The notes below the pieces were generated by a model. The model searched no databases. It was not told the DNA's origin and worked only from the letters and a program-made list of their open reading frames with translations. 64,000 nt of DNA from Streptomyces dysideae. GTDB lineage: Bacteria; Actinomycetota; Actinomycetes; Streptomycetales; Streptomycetaceae. Positions 16,578 through 25,631 of the stretch are shown here, in pieces. How positions within the stretch are numbered: the first letter of the stretch is position 1; each line of letters begins with the position of its first letter. The DNA lies in contig NZ_KQ949116.1 in assembly GCF_001514305.1 (NCBI RefSeq), positions 1-64,000 on the forward strand, read 5' to 3'. Made by a program: the position numbers and the translations under genes.

Positions 16578-17920
16578 GCCGTCGCCTCCGCGGGTCGAAG
16601 GGACCGTACCCGCGGCGGCCGGCCCTCGGTGCGCCAGCCCATCTGGCCCGCGACCTTGCCCAGGTACTTCACGAAGGCACCGCTGTCGACGTAGCCGGTG
16701 TGGCGGGGCGAGTCGACGAACTTCAGCCCGCCGGTCAGGTCCGGCCGGTCGTCGCGGATCATGCGGGCGAACTGCTCCGCGTTCGGCAGCCGGTGCCGCG
16801 CGTCGTGGAGGTACCCGGCGATCAGCTGCGCCTGAGTGTCGAAGAGCTGGTACGCACCGGAGTTGGTCTCCACGAAGCCGATGCCGAACAGGCCCTCGTG
16901 CTCGCGCGAGAACGACGACAGGTACAGATCGGGGTGCTGCTCGTCGCCGAAGTACTTCTGCGCGACCGGCACTTTGTGGACATAGCCCGTGGCCAGCAGC
17001 ACGAGATCGAAGTCGTCGCTCGTGCCGTCGGTGAAGTACACGGTCCGACCCTCGGTACGGGCGATCCCGGGCCTGGCGGTGATGTCGCCGTGCTGGAGGT
17101 GGTGGATCAGCATCGAGTTGATGGCCGGGTGGGTCTCGAACAGCTTGTGGTCCGGCTTCGGCAGCCCCAGCCGCGTCGGATCGCCGTTGATGATCCGCAG
17201 GAGAGCACCGAAGACCCGCTGCGCCAGCCACATCGGCAGATGCGGCCCACTGTTGGCGATGGTGTCCACCGGCCGGCCGAAGAGGTGCTTGGGGATGAAC
17301 CAGTACCCGCGCCGCATGCTGATCACCGCGTGGTCCGCGGTCCGGGCCGCGTCGCAGGCTATGTCGCAGCCGGAGTTGCCCGCGCCCACGACCAGGACCC
17401 GCTTGCCCCGCAGCTCCTCCGCGCTGCGGTAGCCGACGGTGTGCCGGACCTCCCCGCTGAACTCACCGGGCAGTTCGGGGATGTTGGGGTGCCACTGCGA
17501 GCCCGTGCACACGACGACCTGCCCGTGAGTGCTTTCCCGCCCGTCGGCCCGGGTGACCGTCCAGGTGCCGTCCGCGTTCTTCTCGACGTTTTCGACCTCG
17601 ACGCCGAACTCGATGCGGTCGGTCAGCCCGTAGGCGTCGGCGAAGGACCGCAGGTACGACAGGATCTGCCGGTGGGGCGGGTAGTCCGCGAAGTGGTCGG
17701 GCATCGGGAAACCGCCGAATCCCGACAGGGTCCTGCTGGAAATGAAGTGGGCCGACTCGTACATCGGGCTGCCGGGATTGTCTATGTCCCAGATACCGCC
17801 GGGCCCGGTGTGCCGCTCCAGGTGCGTGTACGGCAGATTCCGCTCCGCCAGGGCCCTGGCGACCGCCAGCCCGGCCGGTCCCGCCCCGATCACACACGTA
17901 TCCAACTGGCTTTCCTTCAC
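16574..17920 (-). CDS. flavin-containing monooxygenase
   Basis: A 448-residue class B flavoprotein monooxygenase. FAD-binding motif VIGAGPAGLAVARAL at the N-terminus, the family fingerprint FSGEVRHTVGY (FxGxxxHxxxY), a second Rossmann motif VVGAGNSGCDIA for NADPH, and the C-terminal ATGY motif. Such enzymes oxygenate amines, sulfides or ketones (Baeyer-Villiger type). The start is GTG at 17920 with GAGGAGG seven bases upstream. It heads a three-gene operon with an SDR and an aldehyde dehydrogenase, which favours a ketone/alcohol degradation route over N- or S-oxygenation. That preference is inference. Confidence 0.87.
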   Translation of the reverse strand: MKESQLDTCVIGAGPAGLAVARALAERNLPYTHLERHTGPGGIWDIDNPGSPMYESAHFISSRTLSGFGGFPMPDHFADYPPHRQILSYLRSFADAYGLTDRIEFGVEVENVEKNADGTWTVTRADGRESTHGQVVVCTGSQWHPNIPELPGEFSGEVRHTVGYRSAEELRGKRVLVVGAGNSGCDIACDAARTADHAVISMRRGYWFIPKHLFGRPVDTIANSGPHLPMWLAQRVFGALLRIINGDPTRLGLPKPDHKLFETHPAINSMLIHHLQHGDITARPGIARTEGRTVYFTDGTSDDFDLVLLATGYVHKVPVAQKYFGDEQHPDLYLSSFSREHEGLFGIGFVETNSGAYQLFDTQAQLIAGYLHDARHRLPNAEQFARMIRDDRPDLTGGLKFVDSPRHTGYVDSGAFVKYLGKVAGQMGWRTEGRPPRVRSLRPAEATA

Positions 17921-18057
17921 GGGCCTGCCTCCTCGTTCATCCCGCTTCACGGGCGTTGGAGGAAACGTATTCACCCGCCGTCCGGCAGGAACTGACCCGC
18001 GCGGCCACGGACCGGACCTCAGCGGCCACGCGACCACTGCATCCGTCGCGCGCGGCC

Positions 18058-18460
18058 TCACTCGCTCGGGCTACCGCTGACAGCCGTCCACGGTGACCGG
18101 TGCGCGCGTCGCCGGGTGTGTGTCGCCGGGTGTGTGTCAGCCGCGCGCTGTGCCGGCTGTCGCGCACGCTCATCTGGCAGGGGCTGTTCCGCCCGGATCG
18201 TCTTGCCGACAGAGGTCTGACGACTGCCCCACCGCTCGGCAACCTGGACGACGAGCAGCAGTCCCCGTCCACCCCCGTCGAAGACGCGGGTCCGCCGCAG
18301 GTGGGGGGCGGTGCTGCTGCCGGCGGAGACTTCGCAGATGAGCGCGTCGGCACGGATGAGCCGCAGCTGGACGGGGGCGTTGCCGTAACGGATGGTTTTG
18401 GTGACCAACTCGCTGCCCCTCAACTCGGTGACGAACTCCAACTCACGCGGTTGCAGGTGA
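18058..18460 (-). pseudogene. remnant of a SpoIIE-linked ATP-binding (HATPase) domain
   Basis: The segment FVTELRGSELVTKTIRYG ... TLICEVS-like ... GGRGLLLVVQVAERWGSRQT ... AEQPLP matches the C-terminal anti-sigma-type kinase domain found in Streptomyces SpoIIE phosphatases. It closely parallels the intact copy at the right edge of this window. The N box has KTIRYG where TNAIRYG is normal, and the sequence downstream of AEQPLP is random. Together with the PAS fragment just to its right, it is what remains of one signalling protein. Confidence 0.6.
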
Positions 18461-18589
18461 CGGACCGCGCCTCACTGTCGTAGCCGGCCACGGGCAGCGG
18501 GAGTTGGCCGAGCGTGAGGTCCACAGCTCCGCCGGAGCCGCATCGATCGGCCCGGAGGGGTACGTCACCGCCGCCGAGGTGACGAACCC

Positions 18590-18960
18590 GGTGGGTCCTG
18601 CTGCGCGCGTCGGCCAGCGGCAAGCCCCGGAGCCGCATGGTGACACGGTTACCGTGCCACTTCCACAACGCCAGATCGCTCGTTCACGGCTCACCGGCGG
18701 TCAGGTGACGCCGCATCGCGGAGGGAAACCTCGTGGCAAGCAGGCCGGCGGCCGGCCCACCACCTCCTCGGGCGCGTACCCGAGAAGTCGCCTTGCTCCG
18801 GAGCTCCACACCATGACGACTCCGCGGGCGTCGATGACGACCACGAGGCGCCTGGCGCTGCGCCCCCGACTCCTGGGGTCGCGTCGGGCTCGTTGTCCAT
18901 AGCGGTGTCCAGACCTCGTAACTGCCGCGACCCGGCACGGCGCCGCATCACCCACCACGG
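18590..18960 (-). pseudogene. PAS-domain remnant of the same signalling protein
   Basis: On the minus strand, VVVIDARGVVMVWSSGARRL followed by LLGYAPEEVVGRP is a typical PAS domain opening from SpoIIE-type phosphatases. Further down, in another frame, HGNRVTMRLRGLPLADARS matches a PAS C-terminal strand. The catalytic PP2C domain expected between the PAS and the ATPase is gone, and several frame changes separate the pieces. Confidence 0.45.
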
Positions 18961-19274
18961 GCCCTGCCTCCCACATCCCGCCGCGCGACAAGGCGCTCAA
19001 CCGGCCACCGCGGGCCCGTCATCCGACGGGCATCGGACGGAACCAACGGTGGCTGGGTCGCACTCACCGACTTCCTCGCCACGGCCGACCTTCGGCTGGC
19101 GCCGGACGCCGAGGTCTGCACCACGTCGCCGATCGACGGGAGGGCCTGAGGACGGTGATCACGCACCCGAGCCGCGATTACGCGATCACCGCGATGTACT
19201 CCGTGCCCGACGACGCCTGGTATCTGTGAACGTGAGGCGTGGCGTCATAGCGGATCAGCTGCTCCCCGCGACGG
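18961..19274. other. decayed coding DNA without an intact gene
   Basis: Short plus-strand runs such as VITHPSRDYAITAMYSVPDD (about 19155-19229, ending at a stop) look like remains of genes, but no family could be assigned. Confidence 0.25.
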
Positions 19275-19358
19275 ATGAGTATCCGTACTCAGGCACGGAC
19301 TGCTGGGCACGGTCATGCTGAGAGTGTTCAGCAGGCTCTCACGAGATGGCGTGATGTC

Positions 19359-19694
19359 ATGGCTCCTGCGTACCGGTCGCGCTCCTTGGTGCGGCGGATT
19401 CTCCTCAACCCCGCCGCCCTCGGTTACCTCGGTCTGCTGGCGGCGACCGGACTGTTTGTAGCAGCCAATGTACTGTTCAATGACAGTGCTGACGACCTGG
19501 TCCTGGCGGCGCTGCTCTTTCTGCCGACCCTGCCGACCGGGCTTCTGTTTGTTTCCGCAGGGGAATGGGCCGCCGTGGGTATGGCGGCTTCCGGCCTGTT
19601 CCAGGCGGTCCTCCTCGGGGCGGTCTGGAACTGGCTCGCGCAGTGGAGGCAGAACCGGAACCGCAGGCGACGCCCCTCCGCCCCCACCTCGTGA
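19359..19694 (+). CDS. small membrane protein, three predicted helices
   Basis: A 111-residue hydrophobic protein: RRILLNPAALGYLGLLAATG, VLAALLFLPTLPTGLLFV and VGMAASGLFQAVLLGAVWNW form three likely helices, and a strongly basic tail (RQNRNRRRR) should sit in the cytoplasm. It resembles small uncharacterised Streptomyces membrane proteins. An upstream ATG at 19275 would add 28 residues of weak coding character; the ATG at 19359 (MAPAYRSRSL) is preferred. It lies alone among pseudogenes. Function unknown. Confidence 0.6.
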   Translation: MAPAYRSRSLVRRILLNPAALGYLGLLAATGLFVAANVLFNDSADDLVLAALLFLPTLPTGLLFVSAGEWAAVGMAASGLFQAVLLGAVWNWLAQWRQNRNRRRRPSAPTS

Positions 19695-19982
19695 CGCCGA
19701 GGCCCGAGGAGCCGGTGCCGTGTGTTGCCGAGACGTCCTTCCCCGACGGCCGTGATCGGTGCCCTCACCGTGCACGGCTGTGCCGCCGGGCCCTTCCCCG
19801 CCCGAGCCCGGCGGGACTGACCGCCCTCGGCTCCGAGAACACGGATCCGGGCTCAGTGGCTGTCGACTCACTCACCCTTTCGAACTCGATGGACAGCTCG
19901 GCGACGGGAGGCTCACCCCCCACTGAGTTCGAAGACCCGGGTTGCTCGACGACACACGCTCGATGCCAGGCGTGATAAGTGC

Positions 19983-20690
19983 TCAGCCGGTGAGACCGAG
20001 TTCGCGTAGGGCGTCCGCGGGGTGGTTGCGGTAGTGGTCGTGGGCGGCGGCTGCGTTGTTCGTCCACCCGGCGAGGTGGGCGAGGCTGATCGCGAGGCTG
20101 CGGAAGGTCGCGAGGGCCCGGGGCAGGCTGCCGGTGCGGGCGCGGCAGACGTCTTCGCCGAAGATCACGTCTCTCACGAAGTGCTGTGCCTCGATGGCCC
20201 ACTGGCCGCGTACGCAGTGAGCGAGGACGGTGGTGTCGGCGATGTCGGACGGAGCGGTGGTGATGCCGAGTTCGGCGTCCGCGTGGATCTTTCCGTCGCC
20301 GCGTCCGGTGGTGTACCTCTCGACGAGCAAGGCCCGGGTGGCGTGTGGCAATTTCACCTGCCCCGGCGAGAGGGGCTGCACGCGCACAATGCGGATCTCG
20401 TGGCGGCCTGAGTTGGTCTCCTCGGTGCGGTGGACGGTGATGTGCGGGTTGGTGATCTCGTCCCAATCAAGCGCGTCCAGCTGCGCGAACAGGGCAGAGC
20501 GGTTCTCCTTGACGGGGAAGAGGCCGAAGGCGCCGCGGCGGTGCAGGTAGCGGGCGTGGTCGGTGACGGTGTGCAGGGACGTGCCGTGATCCCGGCACGC
20601 CCTGTCCGGGTCCTTGAGCGTCTGCTGCAAAGCATGTGAGGGTGCGGCCTTCAGCCACGGATGCTCGCGCTTGGCGTCGGCGGGTGGTGG
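19983..20690 (-). pseudogene. ISAs1 family transposase, C-terminal half
   Basis: From HTVTDHARYLHRRGAFGLFP to the stop at 19983 the frame matches the end of ISAs1 transposases: VKENRSALFAQL, then VRGQWAIEAQHFVRDVIFGE (the W-x-IE ... H-x-VRD-x-x-F-x-E signature holding the last acidic catalytic residue), RTGSLPRALATFRSLAISLA and the final helix. The N-terminal half and first catalytic Asp are missing here. A fragment carrying the N-terminal domain lies on the same strand at 22618-22968, so this may be one element split apart. Confidence 0.7.
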
Positions 20691-20866
20691 TCTTACGCCG
20701 CGAGGTCGGGCCGCGCGAGAGCGGGTGCGCATGCTCAGCCGCCGACGGCTTTGCGCGGGATGAGAAGAACGCGGGGATAGCCAAAAGACTCCGGGCCAGC
20801 GTGCGGTCGGTGAAGCCTTCAATGAAACTTTCGCGCGTGCCGCCGTCCGGATGATGAAGTGGCACG

Positions 20867-21240
20867 GTGACCAACCACGATGCGGCGGCGGTTGTCCGAC
20901 CGTTGACACTGGCTTGGGTGAGCCGGCACCTGGAGGTCGGAGAACGGATCGTCAGAACGCAGGAGGAGATCGTGACGCCCGCCGCCTTGCGGCCGCGGGT
21001 GGGCCGGCTCGAGCACGCGTTCAAGGACGCTGAGGAAGCGGCTCGGTTCGTTGCGGCCTGCAATGTCGTTCTCGCCACCCCGCAGATCCTCAGCAGGAGC
21101 GTGGGAAATGTGCGGACGGCGCTGCTGTCGTCGTTCTCCCATCTGATCGTGGACGAGGCGTCACTCCCCCGCGGAGACGTGGGCGCGGGTGATCGATGGC
21201 CTCTCCGACCATCCGGTGCGTCGCACCGTCGTTGAACAGC
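20867..21240 (+). pseudogene. DEAD/DEAH helicase fragment with a frameshift
   Basis: The frame carries CNVVLATPQILSRSVGN followed by FSHLIVDEA, a helicase motif Ia/II region (Walker B). Directly after VDEA the expected continuation HSPAETWARVIDGLSDHPV is present but one frame over, so a base is lost near 21162. The P-loop upstream and all later helicase motifs are missing. The fragment lies between the two ISAs1 halves and was probably carried in by a rearrangement. Confidence 0.55.
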
Positions 21241-21947
21241 GCGACTCCATATGCCGGGCCCCGGGAATGCCTTCTCTCCCGGGGCCCGTGGTGTCCGAGC
21301 AGATCTCTCCGGTCACCGTGGCGGTGAGCCATTCGGCGACTTCGGCGTCGGTCAGGAGCAGCGTCTGTGTCTGGTGGGCGGAGCCTCCTGGACGACGTGG
21401 ACGCGGCCCGGGCGCGGGCGGCCCTTCGGACGGCGTCAACCTGGTAGGCCTGTTTAGGGATCGCAGAAGCACAACATGCGGGCGATCGATGCGTCGGCCT
21501 GCGAAGTCAAGTCTCAGAACCCACAAGTTAATTCTCCGCGAGCCCCTTAGCGTCGCCGACGACCTCGCCAGCCTGTCGACGCTGAAGATCCGGGTGCAGC
21601 CCTACGGCCCGAAGACCGCGATGGTCAGCCCCGAGAAGGCGCGCGAGAAAGAACCTGGAGATGGAAGTCGACCGCCTCCTGGAGAAGGCCGTCTACCTCC
21701 AGCGCCACGCCCACGCCGCCATGCTCGGGCGGTGCGTCCCGCGCGTCCGCCTCATTCATCTGGGGGAGGGTGAGGGCGAACTGGATTCCGTGACGGTTGA
21801 GGTGGCACCATCAATGTCGCCGGACACCCGCGAGTCCATATCTTCGGGCCCGTCTGTCCTCAAGCCGGTGCAGGAGACCGATGCAAAGGCCACAGGCGGG
21901 GCGAAGAGGCGGAGCCGACGACCCACAGCAGCAACTCCTCGAAGGAT
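21241..21947. other. 707-bp stretch of gene debris
   Basis: Plus-strand runs SVADDLASLSTLKIRVQPYG and MEVDRLLEKAVYLQRHAHAA (different frames, about 21550-21730) and a minus-strand run LTDAEVAEWLTATVTGEIC (about 21310-21370) look like remains of genes. None could be assigned and no intact gene is present. Confidence 0.25.
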
Positions 21948-21953
21948 GTGTCC

Positions 21954-22409
21954 ATGCGGCTGGCCCTGAAGACGTCGGACCCTGTGCGAACCCGGTCCCT
22001 GCGCAGGGTGCTCATCACCCTTCTGGTCGCCACTGTCGCCGCCGCCCTGGCGATCGGCTGCATTGCGGTGTCCAACGCGGTGAACCAGCCGGAGCTCCGG
22101 ATACGCGGCATCCCCAGCAGCGGCGTGCTGAACGCCGCCGCGCTCTCCGAGGCCACGCTCACGGTGGACACGGTGGACACGGTCGGCTCCAGCGACGACG
22201 AGGCACTGCACAATGAGGCGCTGCGCAATGTCGAGGCCAGGCTGAACGGCGAGATCGTCCCTACCCTGTGGGTCGGAAGCCACAGGGTGCTCGATGTAGG
22301 GGCGTTGCGGGACGGGGAGTACGAGCTGACGGTGACCACCGACCTGGGCCTGCTCTCGCGCGAGATCAGTCTCAGTCGCCACTTCGTCGTGGACACCACC
22401 CAGCCCTGA
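21954..22409 (+). CDS. membrane-anchored Ig-like protein, apparently truncated
   Basis: A 151-residue product with an N-terminal membrane segment or signal anchor (VLITLLVATVAAALAIGCIA) and an extracellular beta-rich part (ARLNGEIVPTLWVGSHRVLD ... LSRHFVVDTTQP). The last phrase looks like the end of an Ig-like repeat that would normally run into the next domain, but a stop follows at once. Preceded by AAGGA at a good distance from the ATG at 21954. It is probably the N-terminal part of a larger secreted protein, perhaps a cell-wall enzyme. It lies inside the ISAs1-bracketed region. Confidence 0.45.
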   Translation: MRLALKTSDPVRTRSLRRVLITLLVATVAAALAIGCIAVSNAVNQPELRIRGIPSSGVLNAAALSEATLTVDTVDTVGSSDDEALHNEALRNVEARLNGEIVPTLWVGSHRVLDVGALRDGEYELTVTTDLGLLSREISLSRHFVVDTTQP

Positions 22410-22617
22410 CCTCAAGGTGCCAGATATTGACAAGGAACTGCCCGTCATTCCGCGCGGTGTGTCTGTTCGCCACGTCACGGTGGGCAGCCGCCGCCAGCTG
22501 GCACTGGCTCACCCCGATGGTCGGGTCGGCGAAGGCGGTGGCCGCGTGCTCCAGAAACGCGTGGGCGATCCCGAGCCGGTCGGTGCCGAGAATGTTGGTG
22601 GACGCGGCGGTGTGGAG

Positions 22618-22968
22618 TTATTGATCCGAATCGGTAGGGGTTCCTACTCGTTGATCCTTGCGCGAGTGAACTTGCGGGGGACGCACGGCAGTTGTCGTCA
22701 CCGGCGCAAGAGGCTCTGCGGATGCGGGCGGCTCGACCGCGAGGGTGTCGGCACCGGATGGGTCGTGTCCGAGGAGGTCGGCCAGGCCCCCGGGGCAGGT
22801 GTCCTTGATGACCCGCCGGATCGTCGCGCCGCTGGGCGGGATGCGCACGGCCAGGGCGGTTGCGGTACGGGCACCGAGCCGGGCCAGAACGTCCTGCGGG
22901 GCGTCGGCGGCCCACTCAGCAATTGCCACGTAACTCCTCGTGTCTCGCGGCTGATGTCGTAATCTCAC
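22618..22968 (-). pseudogene. ISAs1 family transposase, N-terminal domain fragment
   Basis: SYVAIAEWAADAPQDVLARL, followed by IPPSGATIRRVIK and GADTLAV, matches the N-terminal domain of ISAs1 transposases up to just before the first catalytic Asp (normally TLAVDGK; here TLAVEPP). After that the frame is unrelated sequence to a stop at 22618. Same orientation as the C-terminal half at 19983-20690, in the correct order for a single split element. Confidence 0.6.
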
Positions 22969-23031
22969 GGGCCGTGTCGTACCGATGTCGCATACGACAT
23001 CACCGTGAGACTGGCGCGTTGGTGCTGCTGC

Positions 23032-23345
23032 TCAGCGCCTCGTCTCGTACCTGGTCAGGACCACGCCGCCGGGAAACGTCCGCGTCTCCACCAGGTTCAG
23101 GTTCACCCAGCTGTCCAGCGCGGTGAAGAACGGCGTGCCGCTGCCCACCAGGACCGGATGGGCGGCGATCGCGTACTCGTCGATCAGCCCGGCGCGCATG
23201 GCCGCCCCGGCGAGCGTTGCGCCGCCGATGTTCATTGGGCCGCCGTCCTCGGCCTTGAGCCGGGTGATCTCGGCGATGGCGTCGCCGGTGACCAGGCGGG
23301 TGTTCCAGTCGACCTTGTCGATCGTCGCGGGAGAACACCATGCGC
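23032..23345 (-). pseudogene. dihydrofolate-reductase-like (RibD C-terminal) protein, 5' truncated and frameshifted
   Basis: The end of a Streptomyces DHFR-fold protein is clear: DWNTRLVTGDAIAEITRLKA, NIGGATLAGAAMRAGLIDEY, HPVLVGSGTPFF and the stop after LTRYETRR. Upstream, TMVFSR is followed one frame over by ATIDKVDWNTRL, so a base was lost or gained near 23325. Before that the gene is simply gone, replaced by the first 32 codons of another protein. These proteins reduce small pteridine- or pyrimidine-like substrates; this copy cannot be functional. Confidence 0.65.
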
Positions 23346-23434
23346 GTCAGGCGCATCTCGCCTGCGGCGCGCAATGCGGTGGTCAGCACCAGTGTGCCGA
23401 CGAACGCCCCCGCCGCCGTTCCCCACGCGCTCAC
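23341..23434 (-). pseudogene. 5' end of a small membrane protein gene, truncated
   Basis: A GTG at 23432-23434 overlaps the GH15 stop (GTGA) and starts SAWGTAAGAFVGTLVLTTAL, a membrane helix of an uncharacterised actinobacterial membrane protein. After MRLTRM at about 23341 it runs straight into the DHFR-like fragment. The overlap shows it was once co-translated with GH15. Confidence 0.5.
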
Positions 23435-25278
23435 CTACCCGCCTCCTTGCCGGCGGCATCGATGGCGCAGGCGGCGCTGATGAGCGCCAGGTGGCTCAGC
23501 CCCTGGGGCAGGTTTCCCAGGAAGTCACCGGTGGCCGCGTCGATCTCCTCGCTGTAGAGGCCGACGTCGTTGGCCAGATGGACCAGGTCGTCCATCAATT
23601 CGGTGGCCTGGGTGAGCTGTCCGGTGCGGGCCAAGGATTCGGCGAGCCAGAAGGAGCAGGCGAGGAAGGCGCCCTCGGGCCCGATCAGGCCGTCCTCGCC
23701 GGAGTAGCGGTCGACGAACGGCCCGTGCCGCAGCTCTTGCCCCACGGCCTTGATCGTGGCCCGCATGCGCTGAACGTCCCCGTCGTAGCCGTAGAGGTGG
23801 CCGAGGAGGACAGCGGCGTCCAGGTCCTCGCTGCCGGCGGAGCGCACGTAGCAGTTGCGGCGTGGCGAGACGCAGCCGGTCTCGATGAACGTGGCGATCT
23901 CTTCGCGGGCGGAGTACCAGCGGTCCAGGTGCCGGTCCGGAATCCAGCGGCGCTCGGCGAGATGTGCTGCGCGGTCGAGCGCCACCCAGCACATCATCTT
24001 CGACTGGGTGAAGTGGCGGGGTGTGCTGCGTACCTCCCAGATGCCTGAGTCCGGGTCCTGCCAGGTGGCGCAGACCAGGTCGGCGAGTTCCGCCAGGCGG
24101 CGGGCGACGTCCGCGTCCAGCCGTCCGGCGGTCTGGGCGTGCAGCCAGGCGGTCTGCATCAGCTCGCCGTAGGTGTCGAGCTGGGTCTGATGGGCCGCCG
24201 CGTTGCCGATGCGGACCGGCGACGAGCCGCGGTAGCCCTCCCACGGGAGAGTCCGTTCCGTCGTGTGGGCGCCGCCGTCCAGCCGGTAGAGGACCTGCAG
24301 GCGGGGGTGGGTGAGCTGGGAGGCGTGCATCAGCCACCAGAAGTAGGCATGTGCCTCCGCGGGGCAGCCGAGCCGGAGGAAGGCTGCCAGGGTGAAGGCG
24401 GAGTCGCGGACCCACGAGTAGCGGTTGTCCCAGTTGCGCTCCCCGCCGAGGTGTTCCGGCAGCGAGGTCGTCATCGCGGCCGCGACCGCGCCCGACGGGG
24501 CGAAGACCAGCAGTTTCAAGGTCAGCAAGCTGCGCATCACCGCCTGGTGCCACCTGCCGGTGTAGATCCGGTCGTCCGCCCAGCGACGCCAGGCCGCGCA
24601 CGTACGCTCCAGGCGCGCGTCGCATTCGGCGCGGGCTGGCAGGACCAGCGGTTCCTGATGAGCGAACGGCATGGCGATCAGGGCACTTCCGCCCGGTGCC
24701 GCGAGGAAGTTGCCGCTGATCGCATCCCCTTCGCACCGGGGTTCGCCGGCCTCCCAGGCGCATATGGCGAGCGCGTCGGCACCGGCTGTCGCCACCGGGA
24801 CTCCGTCACGCCGGACCAACCGCGTGGTGCGGGTGCCGTAGCCGAATCGGGGCTGCACGCTCCACCGCATCGGCACGGCCCCGGATACGCCATCGACACG
24901 CCGTTGCAGCTCGCGCATCGGGGCGAGCGCGACCTCGTCGTGCAGCGTCAGCGCGTCGGTGACCCGCGCAGTGCCCTGCTGGGTGACGAAGGTGGTCTCC
25001 AGGACGTTCGTGCCGGGCAGATAGCGGCGTTCGCTGCGGTAGGGCACCGCCGGTTCCAGGAGGAACCGGCCGCCGCGGTCGGCGTCGAGCGCGGCGCCGA
25101 ACACCGCGGGCGAGTCCATATCCGGCAGTCCGAGCCAGTCCACCGACCCGTCACGGGCGACCAGTGCCGCGGCCCGGCCGTCGCCGATCACCGCGTAGTC
25201 GCGCAGCGGAGCATAGCCACCGGCCCGCGAGACCGCCGGGCGATGGCGATGGCGATCGGTTCTGGGAGACGTTCCCAT
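23431..25278 (-). CDS. GH15 family glycosidase (glucoamylase/trehalase-like)
   Basis: A 615-residue cytoplasmic enzyme of the actinobacterial GH15 group, without signal peptide. An N-terminal beta-sandwich (YAVIGDGRAAALVARDGSVDW, LGLPDMDSPAVFG) is followed by the (alpha/alpha)6 barrel. Barrel landmarks are WDNRYSWVRDSAFTLAAFL, the acid region DPDSGIWEVRSTP and the base region SEEIDAATGDFLGNLPQGLS. Members split alpha-glucosidic bonds; several actinobacterial ones are trehalases, so trehalose is a good guess but not proven. Length and all key regions look intact, unlike its neighbours. Start at 25278 (MGTSPRTDRH) has only a weak ribosome site. Confidence 0.88.
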   Translation of the reverse strand: MGTSPRTDRHRHRPAVSRAGGYAPLRDYAVIGDGRAAALVARDGSVDWLGLPDMDSPAVFGAALDADRGGRFLLEPAVPYRSERRYLPGTNVLETTFVTQQGTARVTDALTLHDEVALAPMRELQRRVDGVSGAVPMRWSVQPRFGYGTRTTRLVRRDGVPVATAGADALAICAWEAGEPRCEGDAISGNFLAAPGGSALIAMPFAHQEPLVLPARAECDARLERTCAAWRRWADDRIYTGRWHQAVMRSLLTLKLLVFAPSGAVAAAMTTSLPEHLGGERNWDNRYSWVRDSAFTLAAFLRLGCPAEAHAYFWWLMHASQLTHPRLQVLYRLDGGAHTTERTLPWEGYRGSSPVRIGNAAAHQTQLDTYGELMQTAWLHAQTAGRLDADVARRLAELADLVCATWQDPDSGIWEVRSTPRHFTQSKMMCWVALDRAAHLAERRWIPDRHLDRWYSAREEIATFIETGCVSPRRNCYVRSAGSEDLDAAVLLGHLYGYDGDVQRMRATIKAVGQELRHGPFVDRYSGEDGLIGPEGAFLACSFWLAESLARTGQLTQATELMDDLVHLANDVGLYSEEIDAATGDFLGNLPQGLSHLALISAACAIDAAGKEAGR

Positions 25279-25420
25279 GGCTTCACCATCTCATCGGGCC
25301 TGCTCCATCGCTCTGGCACGCGGCTGATCACGGTTCCAGGCGATCCGAGGAGGCGCGGCACGGGCGGGTGGTGCCGTGAGGCTCCACCCGCCGGAAGGGT
25401 TTGGTGCGCTCCGCGCCTGT

Positions 25421-25625
25421 TCATAGCCGCTGCCGCTTGGCGTGGTACCGCCGGGCGAGCGCGACGGCGCCGAGGAGCAGTCCGAAGTCGCGCAGGGCGA
25501 TGTCGTAGTGGTCCGGGATGGTGAGCAGGTTGACCATGATGCCGGCCAGCCAGCCGGCCACCAGCCAGCCAGCCCCGAAGCGTTCGTGGATGCCCCGAAG
25601 GAAGTACGCGACCCGGACGTCTCCG
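25421..25625 (-). pseudogene. small membrane protein lacking its start
   Basis: VAYFLRGIHERFGAGWLVAG followed by GIMVNLLTIPDHYDIALRDF and LLLGAVALARRYHAKRQRL is a small Streptomyces membrane protein with two helices. It is almost complete, but no start codon precedes it: just upstream the DNA is the 5' part of a divergent HTH gene. A short deletion has removed the start and promoter region. Confidence 0.5.
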
Positions 25626-25631
25626 CCACGG

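Noticed and set aside
20815..20835. CGAAACTTTCG-like operator (TGAAACTTTCG)
   Set aside because: It lies in transposon and helicase debris with no promoter context and has a mismatch in the arm; probably chance.
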